A stretch of DNA of 64,000 nucleotides from Microbacterium azadirachtae (lineage in GTDB: Bacteria > Actinomycetota > Actinomycetes > Actinomycetales > Microbacteriaceae). The stretch spans positions 186,001-250,000 of the forward strand of contig NZ_JYIX01000038.1 of NCBI RefSeq assembly GCF_000956505.1, written 5' to 3'. The notes beneath the pieces are model-generated. The model saw nothing but the letters and a program-made list of their open reading frames with translations. It was not told the DNA's origin and searched no databases. Position numbers and translations under genes: made by a program. This document shows, piece after piece, positions 16,659 to 25,427 of this stretch (the stretch's first letter is position 1; the number at the start of each line of letters is the position of its first letter).

Positions 16659-17960
16659 TCAGTAAGTCCGCAGGAGATCGGTGAGGACGCGCTGCCCGAA
16701 CACCAGGGACTCGACCGGCACCCTCTCGTCCACACCGTGGAACATGCCGGTGAAGTCGAGATCGGCGGGGAGCTTCAGGGGTGCGAAGCCGTAGCCGGTG
16801 ATGCCCAGGTAGGCCAGCGCCTTGTTGTCGGTGCCCGCGCCGAGCAGGTAGGGGATGACGGGGACGCCCGGATCGTGACGTCCGAGGGCCGCGACCATTG
16901 CTTCGACGAGGGGGCCCGCGAACGGGGTCTCCATGCCGATGTCCTGCACGACCATCTCGATCTCGATGTCGTCGCCGACGAGTGCGCGCAGCTGCGCGAG
17001 CACGTCCTCCTCCTGACCGGGGATCACGCGCACGTCGATGAGCGCCTCGGCGCGCTCCGGGATCACATTGTGCTTGTAGCCGGCCTGCAGCACGGTCGGA
17101 TTCGTCGTCGTGCGCAGCGTGGACCGCAGGAACGCCTCCGCCGGGCCGGCGGTCGCGGCGAGGGCATCGGGGTCGTCCACCGGAAGACCCGTCAGGGCGC
17201 TCATCCGGTTCAGGAACTCGCGGGTGGTGTCGGTCAGCTGGATCGGCCACGACGTGCGGCCGATCGCCGTCACCGCCTCGGCGAGCCTCGTGACCGCGTT
17301 CTCGGGGTGGAAGCGGCTGCCGTGCCCCGCCCGCCCCTTCGCGATGAGGCGGATCCACATCAGCGCCTTCTCCCCCACCTGGAGGAGATAGGCGCGCTGG
17401 TCTCCGACCGGGATCGAGTAGCCGCCGACCTCGCTGATCGCCTCGGTCGCGCCGGCGAACCATTCGGGGCGGTTCTGCACGACGAGGGCCGAGCCCTCGA
17501 CGCCGCCGTTCTCCTCATCGGCGAAGAACGCCAGGATCAGGTCGCGCTCCGGCTGCTCCCCCGCGCGCAGGATCTCCGCCACGGAGGTGAGGATCATCGC
17601 GTTCATGTTCTTCATGTCGACCGCACCGCGGCCCCAGAGCATGCCGTCCTGCACGATGCCGGCGAACGGGTCGACCTGCCAGTCGTCCGCCATCGCGGGC
17701 ACGACGTCGAGATGGCCGTGCACGACCAGCGCCGGCTTGTCCTTGTTCCTGCCCGCCACGCGCGCCATCACGTTCGTGCGCCGCGGGATCGGCTCGTAGT
17801 ACTCCGGCTGAAGCCCGAGCGACTCCAGGTAGGCGCCGACGTATTCCGCGGCTTCGCGTTCGCCCTTCGCGTCACCGCCGCCGAAGTTGGAGGTGTCGAA
17901 GCGGATGAGCTCGGCGGCGATCCGCGCGACCTCGGGAAGTTCGGCATCCGACTGGGGCAT
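16659..17960 (-). CDS. M20 family metallopeptidase (dipeptidase/ArgE-like)
   Basis: A 433-residue di-zinc M20 peptidase. Metal-binding blocks are VVHGHLDVVPA, LWGRGAVDMKN, FADEENGGVEGS and the C-terminal LLGAGTDNKALAYLG region, with a central dimerisation domain (KGRAGHGSRFHPENAVTRLAEAV). Members hydrolyse peptide or acyl-amino acid bonds; exact substrate cannot be read from sequence. The ATG at 17960 is separated by six bases from a TAGCCT -10 hexamer and lacks a ribosome site, so the message is probably leaderless. It is transcribed away from the tRNA-Leu gene. Confidence 0.9.
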   Translation of the reverse strand: MPQSDAELPEVARIAAELIRFDTSNFGGGDAKGEREAAEYVGAYLESLGLQPEYYEPIPRRTNVMARVAGRNKDKPALVVHGHLDVVPAMADDWQVDPFAGIVQDGMLWGRGAVDMKNMNAMILTSVAEILRAGEQPERDLILAFFADEENGGVEGSALVVQNRPEWFAGATEAISEVGGYSIPVGDQRAYLLQVGEKALMWIRLIAKGRAGHGSRFHPENAVTRLAEAVTAIGRTSWPIQLTDTTREFLNRMSALTGLPVDDPDALAATAGPAEAFLRSTLRTTTNPTVLQAGYKHNVIPERAEALIDVRVIPGQEEDVLAQLRALVGDDIEIEMVVQDIGMETPFAGPLVEAMVAALGRHDPGVPVIPYLLGAGTDNKALAYLGITGYGFAPLKLPADLDFTGMFHGVDERVPVESLVFGQRVLTDLLRTY

Positions 17961-17966
17961 GCGTCC

Positions 17967-17972
17967 AGGCTA
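17967..17972 (-). promoter_or_regulatory. -10 box (TAGCCT), leaderless start of M20 peptidase gene
   Basis: Exactly six bases lie between this hexamer and the ATG at 17960. Confidence 0.6.
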
Positions 17973-18067
17973 CCCAACGGTCGAGGGCGATCCGGAGCCC
18001 GAGATCTTCGGCCGACCTCGGCGACGCGCCCGACATGCACCGCGGTTCGAGGGGTCACACGGAACGT

Positions 18068-18073
18068 GATAGT
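18068..18073 (+). promoter_or_regulatory. Putative -10 box (TAGTGT) for tRNA-Leu
   Basis: TAGTGT lies about 35 bases before the mature tRNA 5' end. A small hairpin (18081-18100) would sit in the 5' leader of the precursor. Confidence 0.4.
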
Positions 18074-18107
18074 GTCATTCTTCGGTTGGGAACAGCCGAA
18101 AACACCA

Positions 18108-18192
18108 GCGCGGGTGGCGGAATAGGTAGACGCGCTAGCTTGAGGTGCTAGTGCCCGAATAGGGCGTGGGGGTTCAAGTCCCCCCTCGCGCA
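18108..18192 (+). tRNA. tRNA-Leu (anticodon GAG)
   Basis: An 85-base class II tRNA. The acceptor arm GCGCGGG (18108-18114) pairs with CTCGCGC (18185-18191) with one G-U, followed by discriminator A at 18192. The anticodon stem CTAGC/GCTAG flanks a loop with GAG at 18142-18144. A variable arm (TGCCCGAATAGGGCG region) and a T arm GGGGGTTCAAGTCCCCC are present. The 3' CCA is not encoded. It reads CUC and CUU codons. A perfect 14-base-stem terminator follows. Confidence 0.96.
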
Positions 18193-18200
18193 CGCTGGTG

Positions 18201-18232
18201 AGAAGGCCCGGATCGAGAGATCCGGGCCTTCT
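18201..18232 (+). terminator. Intrinsic terminator of tRNA-Leu
   Basis: Perfect 14-base arms (18201-18214 and 18219-18232) around a GAGA tetraloop, with a pyrimidine-rich 3' flank. Confidence 0.85.
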
Positions 18233-18289
18233 TCGTGTCTGGTCGCAGCGCGTGGACCCGACGTATGCGCGGGTGTCGTCGCAAGCGAA

Positions 18290-18314
18290 GAGCCGGGATC
18301 GACGACCCCGGCTC
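18290..18314 (-). terminator. Terminator hairpin of the ferritin-like/VIT1 gene
   Basis: Eight-base perfect arms GAGCCGGG and CCCGGCTC around a nine-base loop, about 20 bases past the stop at 18334, followed on the minus strand by a T-rich TTCGCTTGC. Confidence 0.65.
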
Positions 18315-18333
18315 CTCCGTTGCGCAGAGCGCG

Positions 18334-19443
18334 TCAGCCCACGCTGACGTTGAACAGCAGACCCAGTGCATAGGTCACGGCCGCGGCGCCGAAACCGATC
18401 GCCAGCTGGCGCAGGCCGCGGCGCAGCGGCGGGCCCCCGGAGAGCACGCCGACGGTCGCTCCGGTGCCGAGCAGCGCGATGCCGACGAGGGCAAGAGCCA
18501 CCAGCACCGCGGGAAGGCCCTGCATGCCGAAGATCCAGGGCAGCACCGGCACGATCGCGCCGGATGCGAACAGCAGGAAGCTCGAGATCGCCGCGGGCCA
18601 CGCGTTCCCGATGATCTCGTGCTCGTCGCCGCCGTCGGTGGGCACGCGCAGCGGCCCCGTGGCGCGCTGCGCCAGGCCCGCCTTCGCGGCGCCCACGACG
18701 CGGCGCGCGCGTTGCAGCGACTCGTCGGCGTCCATGCCCCTGGCACGGTAGACGAGCGCGAGCTCGTTCTCGTCCAGGTCGAGGTCGCTCGCGGTGGCGT
18801 CGCCGTGCCCGTTCTCCTCTGTCGCTTCGAGCAGCTCGCGCTGCGAGCGGACGGACACGAATTCGCCGGCACCCATCGACAGGGCGCCGGCGAGCAGGCC
18901 CGCGAAGCCGCTGAACAGGACGAGGCCGCTGCTCGCCCCTGTCGCCCCGATGCCCAGCACGAGCGCCAGGTTGCTCACCAGGCCGTCGTTCGCGCCGAAC
19001 ACCGCTGCCCGGAACGAGCCGGAGAGCTGGCGTCGACCGCGGGCGGCAAGGCCTCGGACGACTTCGAAGTGCACCTTCTCGTCGGCGCGCATGGCCGGAG
19101 TGGCATATACCTCGGCGTCGTACGGGGACCGCGCCTCCGCGCTCTGGGCCAGCGCGAGAACGAAGATGGAGCCGAACCGTCCGGCCATCCAGCCGAGGGT
19201 CCGCGTGCGCAGACCCGGTCGCGGAAGCCGGGCGGGCTCTCCGCCGAGCAGCGCAAGCCAGTGCGCCTCGTGGCGCCCCTCGGCGGCCGCGAGCTCGAGC
19301 AGGATCTCGCGCTCTTCGCCCTCACGGCGCTGAGCGAGCTGCTGATAGACGTGCGCCTCGGCGCGCTCCTCCACGAGGTAGCGCGCCCAGCGGCGGCGGT
19401 CGGCCGCGGTGGGTTCGGCGTGGGCGGTTTCAGGCGTGTTCAT
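18334..19443 (-). CDS. Ferritin-like domain fused to VIT1/CCC1 family transporter
   Basis: A 369-residue fusion. Residues about 10-150 form a ferritin/rubrerythrin-like helical domain with candidate iron ligands in VEERAEAHVYQQLA and ELAAAEGRHEAHW, plus a later DEKVHFEVV helix. Residues about 155-369 are a VIT1/CCC1 transporter starting at FRAAVFGANDGLVSNLALVLG, with GALSMGAGEFVSVRSQRE and C-terminal membrane segments. VIT1-type proteins move Fe(II) or Mn(II), and ferritin-VIT1 fusions such as MbfA export iron. I use the ATG at 19443 because GAAGGA lies about five bases upstream. A TAGCGT -10-like box lies near 19476. Confidence 0.88.
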   Translation of the reverse strand: MNTPETAHAEPTAADRRRWARYLVEERAEAHVYQQLAQRREGEEREILLELAAAEGRHEAHWLALLGGEPARLPRPGLRTRTLGWMAGRFGSIFVLALAQSAEARSPYDAEVYATPAMRADEKVHFEVVRGLAARGRRQLSGSFRAAVFGANDGLVSNLALVLGIGATGASSGLVLFSGFAGLLAGALSMGAGEFVSVRSQRELLEATEENGHGDATASDLDLDENELALVYRARGMDADESLQRARRVVGAAKAGLAQRATGPLRVPTDGGDEHEIIGNAWPAAISSFLLFASGAIVPVLPWIFGMQGLPAVLVALALVGIALLGTGATVGVLSGGPPLRRGLRQLAIGFGAAAVTYALGLLFNVSVG

Positions 19444-19589
19444 GAGGTCCTTCATGGATCGAGGCAACCGCTCAACGCTATCGAGGCCAGGGCCCGGAAT
19501 CCGCGCCAGGACGGGGATTGACAGCATTTCGGGGATCCGAACCGGGCGCTGCCGGGCGCGTCCCCGCGCCATCTGCGGGGCGGGTCGGC

Positions 19590-21332
19590 TCAGGCCCGCA
19601 CGCGCCGCCGGAGCAGGTCGATCCGCGACTGCAGCTGGGTCACCGTGGCCTGGGCGACCGCCGGACCGCCGCAGAGCCGGCGCAGCTCCGCGTGCACGGC
19701 GCCGTGCGGTTCGCCGGTCTGCTTCGCGTAGACGCCGACGAGGCTGTTGAGCAGCTGCCTCTGTTCGCGCAGGGTGCGGTGCAGCGGCTCCGGCAGCGTC
19801 GTCGTCTGCGCCGGAGCGGCGGCCTCGCGCGCTTCCCGCAGCCGGGATTGCCGGGATTGGCGCTGCATGAGCAGCTCGTGCACGTGCTCGGGTTCGAGAA
19901 GACCCGGGATCCCGATGAACTCCTCCTCCTCGGGAGTGCCGGGCTCCGCGAGCTGACCGAACTCCTTGCCGTCGAAGACCACGCGATCGAAGTGCGCGAG
20001 CGAGGAGATCGCCTGGTAGCTGAACTCCTGGGTGAGCGCGTCCGAGGCCTCGTCCTCACGGTTCGCGCTCTCCAGCAGCGAGTCCTCGAGACCGTCCTCG
20101 TCCTTGGACTGGCGGTCGAGGGCATGGTCGCGCTGCTTCTCGAGCTCGTTCGCGAGCTTCATCAGCACGGGGACGTTCGGCAGGAACACGCTCGCCGCCT
20201 CGCCGCGACGACGCGCGCGCACGAAGCGGCCGATCGCCTGAGCGAAGAACAGCGGCGTCGAGGACGACGTGGCGTACACCCCGACGGCCAGACGCGGCAC
20301 GTCCACCCCCTCCGACACCATCCGCACCGCGACCATCCAGCGGTCGTTCGAGGAGCTGAACTTCTCGATGCGCTCCGACGCGGTCGCATCGTCGGACAGC
20401 ACCACGGTGGCGCGCTGCCCGGTCAGCGAGTGCAGGATCTTCGCGTACGCGCGGGCCACGGTCTGGTCCGTCGCGAGCACGAGCCCGCCGGCGTCGGGCA
20501 CGTGCTGGCGGACCTCGGTGAGCCGGCGGTCTGCGGCCGACAGCACGGCGGGCATCCACTCCCCCTCCGGATCCAGCGCGGTGCGCCAGGCCTGAGAGGT
20601 GACGTCCTTCGTGTTGTCCTGACCGAGATGCGCTTCGAGCTCGTCGCCGGCGCTCGTGCGCCAGCGCATCTTGCCCGCGTACATGTGGAACAGCACGGGC
20701 CGCACGACGCCGTCCTGCAGCGCCCGCCCGTAGCCGTACGCGTAGTCGGTGCTGGAGATCCGTGCACCGGACTCGTCGGGGAGGTAGTCGACGAACGGGA
20801 TCGGCGCGGTGTCGCTGCGGAACGGGGTGCCGCTGAGCAGCAGCCTGCGCCGTGCCGAGCCGTACGCGTCGCGGATCGCATCTCCCCAGCTCAGCGCGTC
20901 GCCGCCGTGGTGCACCTCGTCGAGGATCACGAGGGTGCGCCCGCCCTCCGTGAGGTGCTTGTGCACCGAGGACTTCGCGGCGACCTGCGCGTACGTCACG
21001 ACGACGCCGTGATACTGGCGCGACGGCGCCCAGTGGCTGTTGCGGAAGCGCGGATCCAACCGGATGTGCACGCGCGCCGCGGCGTCGGCCCACTGCGTCT
21101 TGAGGTGCTCGGTCGGGGCGACCACGATGACGCGGTCGATCTCGTTCGTGTGAAGCAGCTCGACCGCGAGCGTGAGCGCGAACGTCGTCTTGCCTGCGCC
21201 CGGCGTCGCGGCGACCAGGAAGTCGCGGCGTTCGGGGATCCGGAAGTACTCCTCCAGCGCTTCGCGCTGCCACGCTCTCAGCCTGTCGGCGGTACCCCAA
21301 GGGGCGCGCTGGGGGAAGGACGGAGAGAGCAT
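19590..21332 (-). CDS. DEAD/DEAH box helicase (superfamily 2)
   Basis: A 580-residue helicase with Walker A VAATPGAGKTTFAL near residue 45, the DEVHHGGD box (ILDEVHH), LLLSGTPFRSD as motif III, and motif VI in FAQAIGRFVRARRRGE. The C-terminal 180 residues are unique, charged and coiled-coil-like (LLMQRQSRQSRLREAREA). It belongs to the ResIII-like group found as a single gene in many actinobacteria; nucleic-acid target and role are unknown. No nuclease or methylase gene is nearby, so a restriction role is not supported. A TATCGT hexamer lies eight bases before the ATG, with no ribosome site, so the leader is very short or absent. Confidence 0.88.
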   Translation of the reverse strand: MLSPSFPQRAPWGTADRLRAWQREALEEYFRIPERRDFLVAATPGAGKTTFALTLAVELLHTNEIDRVIVVAPTEHLKTQWADAAARVHIRLDPRFRNSHWAPSRQYHGVVVTYAQVAAKSSVHKHLTEGGRTLVILDEVHHGGDALSWGDAIRDAYGSARRRLLLSGTPFRSDTAPIPFVDYLPDESGARISSTDYAYGYGRALQDGVVRPVLFHMYAGKMRWRTSAGDELEAHLGQDNTKDVTSQAWRTALDPEGEWMPAVLSAADRRLTEVRQHVPDAGGLVLATDQTVARAYAKILHSLTGQRATVVLSDDATASERIEKFSSSNDRWMVAVRMVSEGVDVPRLAVGVYATSSSTPLFFAQAIGRFVRARRRGEAASVFLPNVPVLMKLANELEKQRDHALDRQSKDEDGLEDSLLESANREDEASDALTQEFSYQAISSLAHFDRVVFDGKEFGQLAEPGTPEEEEFIGIPGLLEPEHVHELLMQRQSRQSRLREAREAAAPAQTTTLPEPLHRTLREQRQLLNSLVGVYAKQTGEPHGAVHAELRRLCGGPAVAQATVTQLQSRIDLLRRRVRA

Positions 21333-21442
21333 GGGATTCCACGATAGACGAGGCGCCTGACATTCCCGGGCGCGTCGGATCGCCTCTCCCCCGGCTCAGC
21401 ATTCCCAGAGGATCGGCTCAGCGGATCCAACACGGGCGATCG

Positions 21443-21448
21443 TAAAGT
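21443..21448 (+). promoter_or_regulatory. Putative -10 box (TAAAGT) for the LCP gene
   Basis: A TAAAGT hexamer about 45 bases before the GTG at 21494; the leader carries a GAAGGAA ribosome site. Confidence 0.45.
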
Positions 21449-21493
21449 GCGAGCCGGCATTCCACTCGGAGCGCCCAGCCCGAAGGAATCTCC

Positions 21494-22750
21494 GTGACAC
21501 GACACCGTTCGGTGCGCCCGATCGCTCAGCACAGCTCTGCGCGGCGGCCCCGCGCCTGGGCACGAGCACTCCGCACGCTCGGCATCGCGCTCGCCGTCGT
21601 CCTGGTGAGCGGCGTGGCCGTGGTCGGCTATGTGGTCAGCGATCTCACCGCGGCTGTGGCCCACAACAGCGTGCAGCTCGAAGGCGGCCCCACGACGGCG
21701 CCCGACATCGGTGCGTACAAGAACGGCTTCAACCTGCTCGTCGTCGGCATCGATGCCTGCGAAGCCAAGTACGCCGACCTGTTCCCCGGGCGCTGCGACG
21801 GCCCGGACGCCTCGAGCGTGAACAACGACGTGACCGTGCTCATGCACGTCTCGAACACCCCGCGCCGGATCACGGTCGTGAGCTTCCCGCGCGACATGAT
21901 CGTACCCGTACCGTCGTGCACCGCGAAGGACGGCACGAGCGTCTCCGCGCAGAGCGCGGCGCAGATCAACAGCACCTACGACGAGGGCGGACTCTCGTGC
22001 GTCGCCAAGACGGTGTCGGCGCTGTCCCGGCAGCAGGTCGACTTCGCCGCCGCGGTCAACTTCGGCACCGTGATCGACATCACGAACGCGATCGGCGGGG
22101 TCCAGGTCTGCCTCGCGACGCCGATCGACGATGCGTACACCGGGCTGAACCTGAGTGCGGGCGAGCACACCATCCAGGGCCTGCAGGCGCTGCAGTTCCT
22201 GCGCACCCGGCACGGGCTCGTGAGCGGAAGCGACCTCGCGCGCATCGGCAACCAGCAGCAGTATCTGGCGAGCCTCGCCCGCCAGCTCACGAGCGGCAAG
22301 GTGCTCTCGAACGTGCCGGAGGTGCTCAGGATCGCCACGATCGCGTTGACGAACCTCGAGGCCAGTACGACGCTCAAGAACCCCGCGACGATCCTTCAGC
22401 TCGCCCTCGCCGTCAAGGATGTGCAGCCCGCGGACATCACGTTCATCCAGTATCCGAACGTGACCGACCCGGACAACCCCAACCGGGTCGTGCCGGACGA
22501 TGCCTCCGCCCAGACCCTGTGGGCGGCCGTCGCGGCGAATCAGCCGGTGCTGATCACGCACCAGAACACTGCGAACGACGGCGTCACGGTCGAGCCGACG
22601 ACGCCGACGACCGCCCCGACGCCCGCGCCCACCGGTGCGTCGGCGACCTCGACCCCGACGCCCGCAGCCACCGCGGTCCCGCTCTCCGACAACGTCCGCG
22701 GCAGCACAGCCGCGCAGCAGACCTGCACGAACGGCGACACCAGCGGCTGA
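21494..22750 (+). CDS. LytR-CpsA-Psr (LCP) family cell-wall protein
   Basis: A 418-residue LCP protein: basic cytoplasmic N terminus, one membrane helix (TLGIALAVVLVSGVAVVGYVV, about residues 28-50), then the extracellular LCP domain with FNLLVVGIDACE, NNDVTVLMHVSN, RRITVVSFPRDMIVPVPSC and RTRHGLVSGSDLARIGNQQQYL. LCP enzymes transfer lipid-linked wall glycopolymers onto peptidoglycan; the conserved arginines and aspartates that bind the polyprenyl pyrophosphate are present. The C-terminal 70 residues are Pro/Thr-rich. The GTG at 21494 has a GAAGGAA site upstream. Confidence 0.92.
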   Translation: MTRHRSVRPIAQHSSARRPRAWARALRTLGIALAVVLVSGVAVVGYVVSDLTAAVAHNSVQLEGGPTTAPDIGAYKNGFNLLVVGIDACEAKYADLFPGRCDGPDASSVNNDVTVLMHVSNTPRRITVVSFPRDMIVPVPSCTAKDGTSVSAQSAAQINSTYDEGGLSCVAKTVSALSRQQVDFAAAVNFGTVIDITNAIGGVQVCLATPIDDAYTGLNLSAGEHTIQGLQALQFLRTRHGLVSGSDLARIGNQQQYLASLARQLTSGKVLSNVPEVLRIATIALTNLEASTTLKNPATILQLALAVKDVQPADITFIQYPNVTDPDNPNRVVPDDASAQTLWAAVAANQPVLITHQNTANDGVTVEPTTPTTAPTPAPTGASATSTPTPAATAVPLSDNVRGSTAAQQTCTNGDTSG

Positions 22751-22819
22751 TCCGCCTGTCCGCGGGTAGTCTCGAATGCTGTGCCGCGCCGAACAGGCGC
22801 CCGCGAGGAGGAGAGGATC

Positions 22820-23644
22820 ATGTCCGGTCACGAACCGCGCACCCCGTACGTCCCCAACGAGACACCGCACCCGTGGCACCGCTACGTGGCGATCGGCGAC
22901 TCCTTCACGGAGGGCATCGGGGATCCGGAGCCCAATGCGCCGGGAGGCCACCGCGGCTGGGCCGACCGCGTGGCAGCGGTGCTCGGCGCCCAGAGCGAGG
23001 ACTTCGCCTACGCCAACCTCGCCGTGCGGGGCAAGCTCATCGGGCAGATCAGCGACGAGCAGGTCGCCCCCGCCATCACGCTGAACCCCGACCTGATCAC
23101 GCTGTGCGCCGGCGGCAACGACGTCATCCGCCCTGGCACGGATCCGGACGAGATCGCCGTGCTGCTCGACGACATGGTCACGCGCCTGTCGCGCACCGGC
23201 GCCGCGATCGTGCTGATCACCGGCATCGACACGAACTTCACCCCGGTGTTCCGACCGTTCCGCGGCAAGGTCGCGATCTACAACGAGAACGTGCGGGCGG
23301 TCGCCGAGCGGCACGACTGCATCGTGGCGGACCAGTGGGGGCTGAAGACCATCCAGGATCCGCGGTTCTTCGCCGACGACCGGCTGCACATGAACCCGCT
23401 CGGCCACCACGAGGTCGCCCGCATGGTGCTGCGCGCCCTGAACGTGCCGAACGACCTCCAGGAGATGGCCGCCGACCCGTTCCCCGTGCGCACCTGGCGC
23501 GAGGCCCGCAACGAGGACCTGGTCTGGGCGCGCACGCACCTGGTGCCCTGGGTGCTGCGACGCCTGCGTCACCAGTCCTCCGGCGACACCATCGAAGCCA
23601 AGCGGCCAGAGCCGATGCCCGTGGTGCTGCCGCACGAGGAGTGA
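22820..23644 (+). CDS. SGNH/GDSL hydrolase family protein
   Basis: A 274-residue SGNH-fold hydrolase. Block I AIGDSFTEG supplies the nucleophile serine, block II includes AVRGKLIGQI, block III CAGGNDVIRPG, and block V DDRLHMNPLGHHEVA the catalytic Asp/His pair. There is no signal peptide, so an intracellular esterase or lipase-like activity is likely; the substrate is unknown. The ATG at 22820 follows a strong GAGGAGGAGAGGA tract; an in-frame start 39 bases earlier is not needed. A TAGTCT box lies about 50 bases upstream. Confidence 0.9.
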   Translation: MSGHEPRTPYVPNETPHPWHRYVAIGDSFTEGIGDPEPNAPGGHRGWADRVAAVLGAQSEDFAYANLAVRGKLIGQISDEQVAPAITLNPDLITLCAGGNDVIRPGTDPDEIAVLLDDMVTRLSRTGAAIVLITGIDTNFTPVFRPFRGKVAIYNENVRAVAERHDCIVADQWGLKTIQDPRFFADDRLHMNPLGHHEVARMVLRALNVPNDLQEMAADPFPVRTWREARNEDLVWARTHLVPWVLRRLRHQSSGDTIEAKRPEPMPVVLPHEE

Positions 23645-23646
23645 GC

Positions 23647-23664
23647 GACCGCTCCGGGGCGGTC
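23647..23664. terminator. Hairpin between convergent SGNH and TrmH genes
   Basis: GACCGC and GCGGTC arms around a six-base GC-rich loop, just after the SGNH stop. Moderate stability; it may serve both genes. Confidence 0.4.
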
Positions 23665-23683
23665 ACGCGTTCCGGAACGGCCT

Positions 23684-24502
23684 TCAGGGACGGATCGCCG
23701 GCGGGTGCTGCAGCGCCCAGAGTGCGACGGCGGCGGTGGAGGCGACGTTGAGTGAATCCACGCCTCCGGCCATCGGGATGGTCACCACCGCGTCGGCCGC
23801 CGCGAGCGCCGGGGCTGACAGACCGGGCCCTTCGGATCCGAACGCGAGTGCGACCCGTTCCGGGCGACGCGCGGCATAGGAATCGAGCGTCTCGGCGTCG
23901 TCGCGGAGCGCGAGCGCCGCGAGCAGGATCCCCTCGGCGCGAAGGACCGGCGTCAGCTCGTCCCAGCCGTCGAAGCGCGTCCATGGCACCTGGAACACGG
24001 TGCCGGTGCTGACCTTGACGCTGCGCCGGTACAGCGGATCCGCGCAGCGGGCCGAGACGAGGACCGCGTCGGCGCCGAGAGCCGCAGCCGCGCGGAAGGC
24101 GGATCCGACGTTCTGGTGCTCCACGAGGTCCTCCAGGACGAGGATCGTGCGCGCCCCGCGGAGGACCTCCTCGAGCGCCGGGAGCGCAGGTCGGTGCATG
24201 GCCGCCAGCGCGCCGCGATGGACAGGGAATCCCGCAGCCGCCTCGACCACCGCGTCGGCGCAGACGTACACGTCGACCTCGACGTCCCCGAACAGTGCGC
24301 GGAGGCCGTCCAGCCAGCGCTCCTGCGTGAGCACGGAGCGCGGGCGGTGTCCTGCGCCGACAGCCCGCTCGATGACTTTGAGCGACTCGGCGATGTACAG
24401 CCCGCCCTCGACGTCGCTGCGCACGCGCAATGCAGTGTCGGTCAGACCCCGGTAGTCGTCGAGCCGGGGATCAGCGGGGTCGTCGATGCGGAGCTCATGC
24501 AC
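23684..24502 (-). CDS. TrmH family RNA 2'-O-methyltransferase (SpoU)
   Basis: A 272-residue SPOUT-class methyltransferase. The N-terminal substrate-binding region (GLYIAESLKVIERAVGAGHRP) precedes the SpoU domain with motif 1 LEDLVEHQNVGSAFRAAAALGADAVLV, motif 2 LAFGSEGPGLS and motif 3 IPMAGGVDSLNVASTAAVALW. It methylates the 2'-hydroxyl of a tRNA or rRNA nucleotide; the target is not predictable. I start at the GTG at 24502 (VHELRIDDP), where the homologous region begins; the open frame to 24742 lies antisense to the sirtuin gene. Confidence 0.9.
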   Translation of the reverse strand: MHELRIDDPADPRLDDYRGLTDTALRVRSDVEGGLYIAESLKVIERAVGAGHRPRSVLTQERWLDGLRALFGDVEVDVYVCADAVVEAAAGFPVHRGALAAMHRPALPALEEVLRGARTILVLEDLVEHQNVGSAFRAAAALGADAVLVSARCADPLYRRSVKVSTGTVFQVPWTRFDGWDELTPVLRAEGILLAALALRDDAETLDSYAARRPERVALAFGSEGPGLSAPALAAADAVVTIPMAGGVDSLNVASTAAVALWALQHPPAIRP

Positions 24503-24568
24503 GGAACCACTCTGACAGGTCGCCCGGCCGCGCGTCGCCCGCCCGGCGGCCGTGCAGGATCCCGCCCG

Positions 24569-24574
24569 TAGACT
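24569..24574 (+). promoter_or_regulatory. Putative -10 box (TAGACT) for the sirtuin gene
   Basis: It would give a ten-base leader that starts with AGGAGG, the ribosome site of the sirtuin gene. Confidence 0.5.
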
Positions 24575-24590
24575 CGGGCGAGGAGGTCGG

Positions 24591-25427
24591 ATGAACAGCA
24601 GCAGCACGTCGTTGCACGCCCAGCTCGAACCCGTCGCAGAACTTCTCGCCGATCGCCGCATCGCCTTCCTGACCGGCGCCGGTCTCTCCACGGACTCGGG
24701 CATCCCCGCGTATCGCGGGGCCGGTTCGACCCCGCGGCGCACGCCGATGACCGTACAGACCTTCCTCGGCTCGGAGGACGCGCAGCGGCGCTACTGGCTG
24801 GGCGGACACCTCGGCTGGCGCTCGTTCGGCACCGCCGTCGCGAACCCTGGGCATCGCGCCATCGCCGGACTCGAACGGGCCGGCCGCGCGGTCGGTGCGA
24901 TCACGCAGAACGTCGACGGTCTGCACCTCGCTGCGGGATCCGCCCGCGTGGTCGAGCTGCACGGCACCATGCGCACCGTGCTGTGCCTGCACTGCGGGCA
25001 GAGCTTCTCCCGCGACGCCGTCGCCGCCCAGATCGAGGAGCGCAACGTCTGGCTCGACGTTCCGGACGACGTGCTGCTCGGCCCGGACGGCGACGTGCGC
25101 CCGGAGACCACGGAGGGCTTCGTCCTGCCGGTGTGCACGGTGTGCGCGGGACCCCTGAAGCCCGACGTCGTCTTCTTCGGCGAGTACATCCCCACCGAGC
25201 GCTTTGCGACGGCCGAGGCCCTGCTGCGCTCCGGCGACGCGCTGATCGTCGCGGGGTCGTCCCTGGTCGTGAACTCCGGCATCCGGATCATCGAGCGCGC
25301 TCGCCGTCGGAGCCTCCCCATCGTCATCATCAATCTGGAGCCCACGCGCGCCGACGCCTGGGCCTCCGCAACGATCGCCGCCTCCACCAGCCTCGTCCTC
25401 CCCGCCCTTCTGGAGCTGCTCACGTGA
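24591..25427 (+). CDS. Sir2-family NAD-dependent protein deacylase
   Basis: A 278-residue sirtuin. The NAD-binding signature is LTGAGLSTDSGIPAYRG, the catalytic block TQNVDGLHLAAGS with its histidine in VVELHGTM, and a zinc site formed by CLHC and CTVC pairs. KPDVVFFGEYIP and VAGSSLVVNSG complete the Rossmann core. It removes acetyl or other acyl groups from lysines, consuming NAD. The sequence pattern resembles class II/SIRT4-like forms. The ATG at 24591 has AGGAGG seven bases upstream. It overlaps the downstream phosphatase gene by four bases (GTGA). Confidence 0.93.
   Translation: MNSSSTSLHAQLEPVAELLADRRIAFLTGAGLSTDSGIPAYRGAGSTPRRTPMTVQTFLGSEDAQRRYWLGGHLGWRSFGTAVANPGHRAIAGLERAGRAVGAITQNVDGLHLAAGSARVVELHGTMRTVLCLHCGQSFSRDAVAAQIEERNVWLDVPDDVLLGPDGDVRPETTEGFVLPVCTVCAGPLKPDVVFFGEYIPTERFATAEALLRSGDALIVAGSSLVVNSGIRIIERARRRSLPIVIINLEPTRADAWASATIAASTSLVLPALLELLT

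Noticed and set aside
19590..21332. Helicase as part of a restriction or phage-defence system
   Set aside because: No methylase, nuclease, or other defence gene is adjacent; it is a stand-alone gene.
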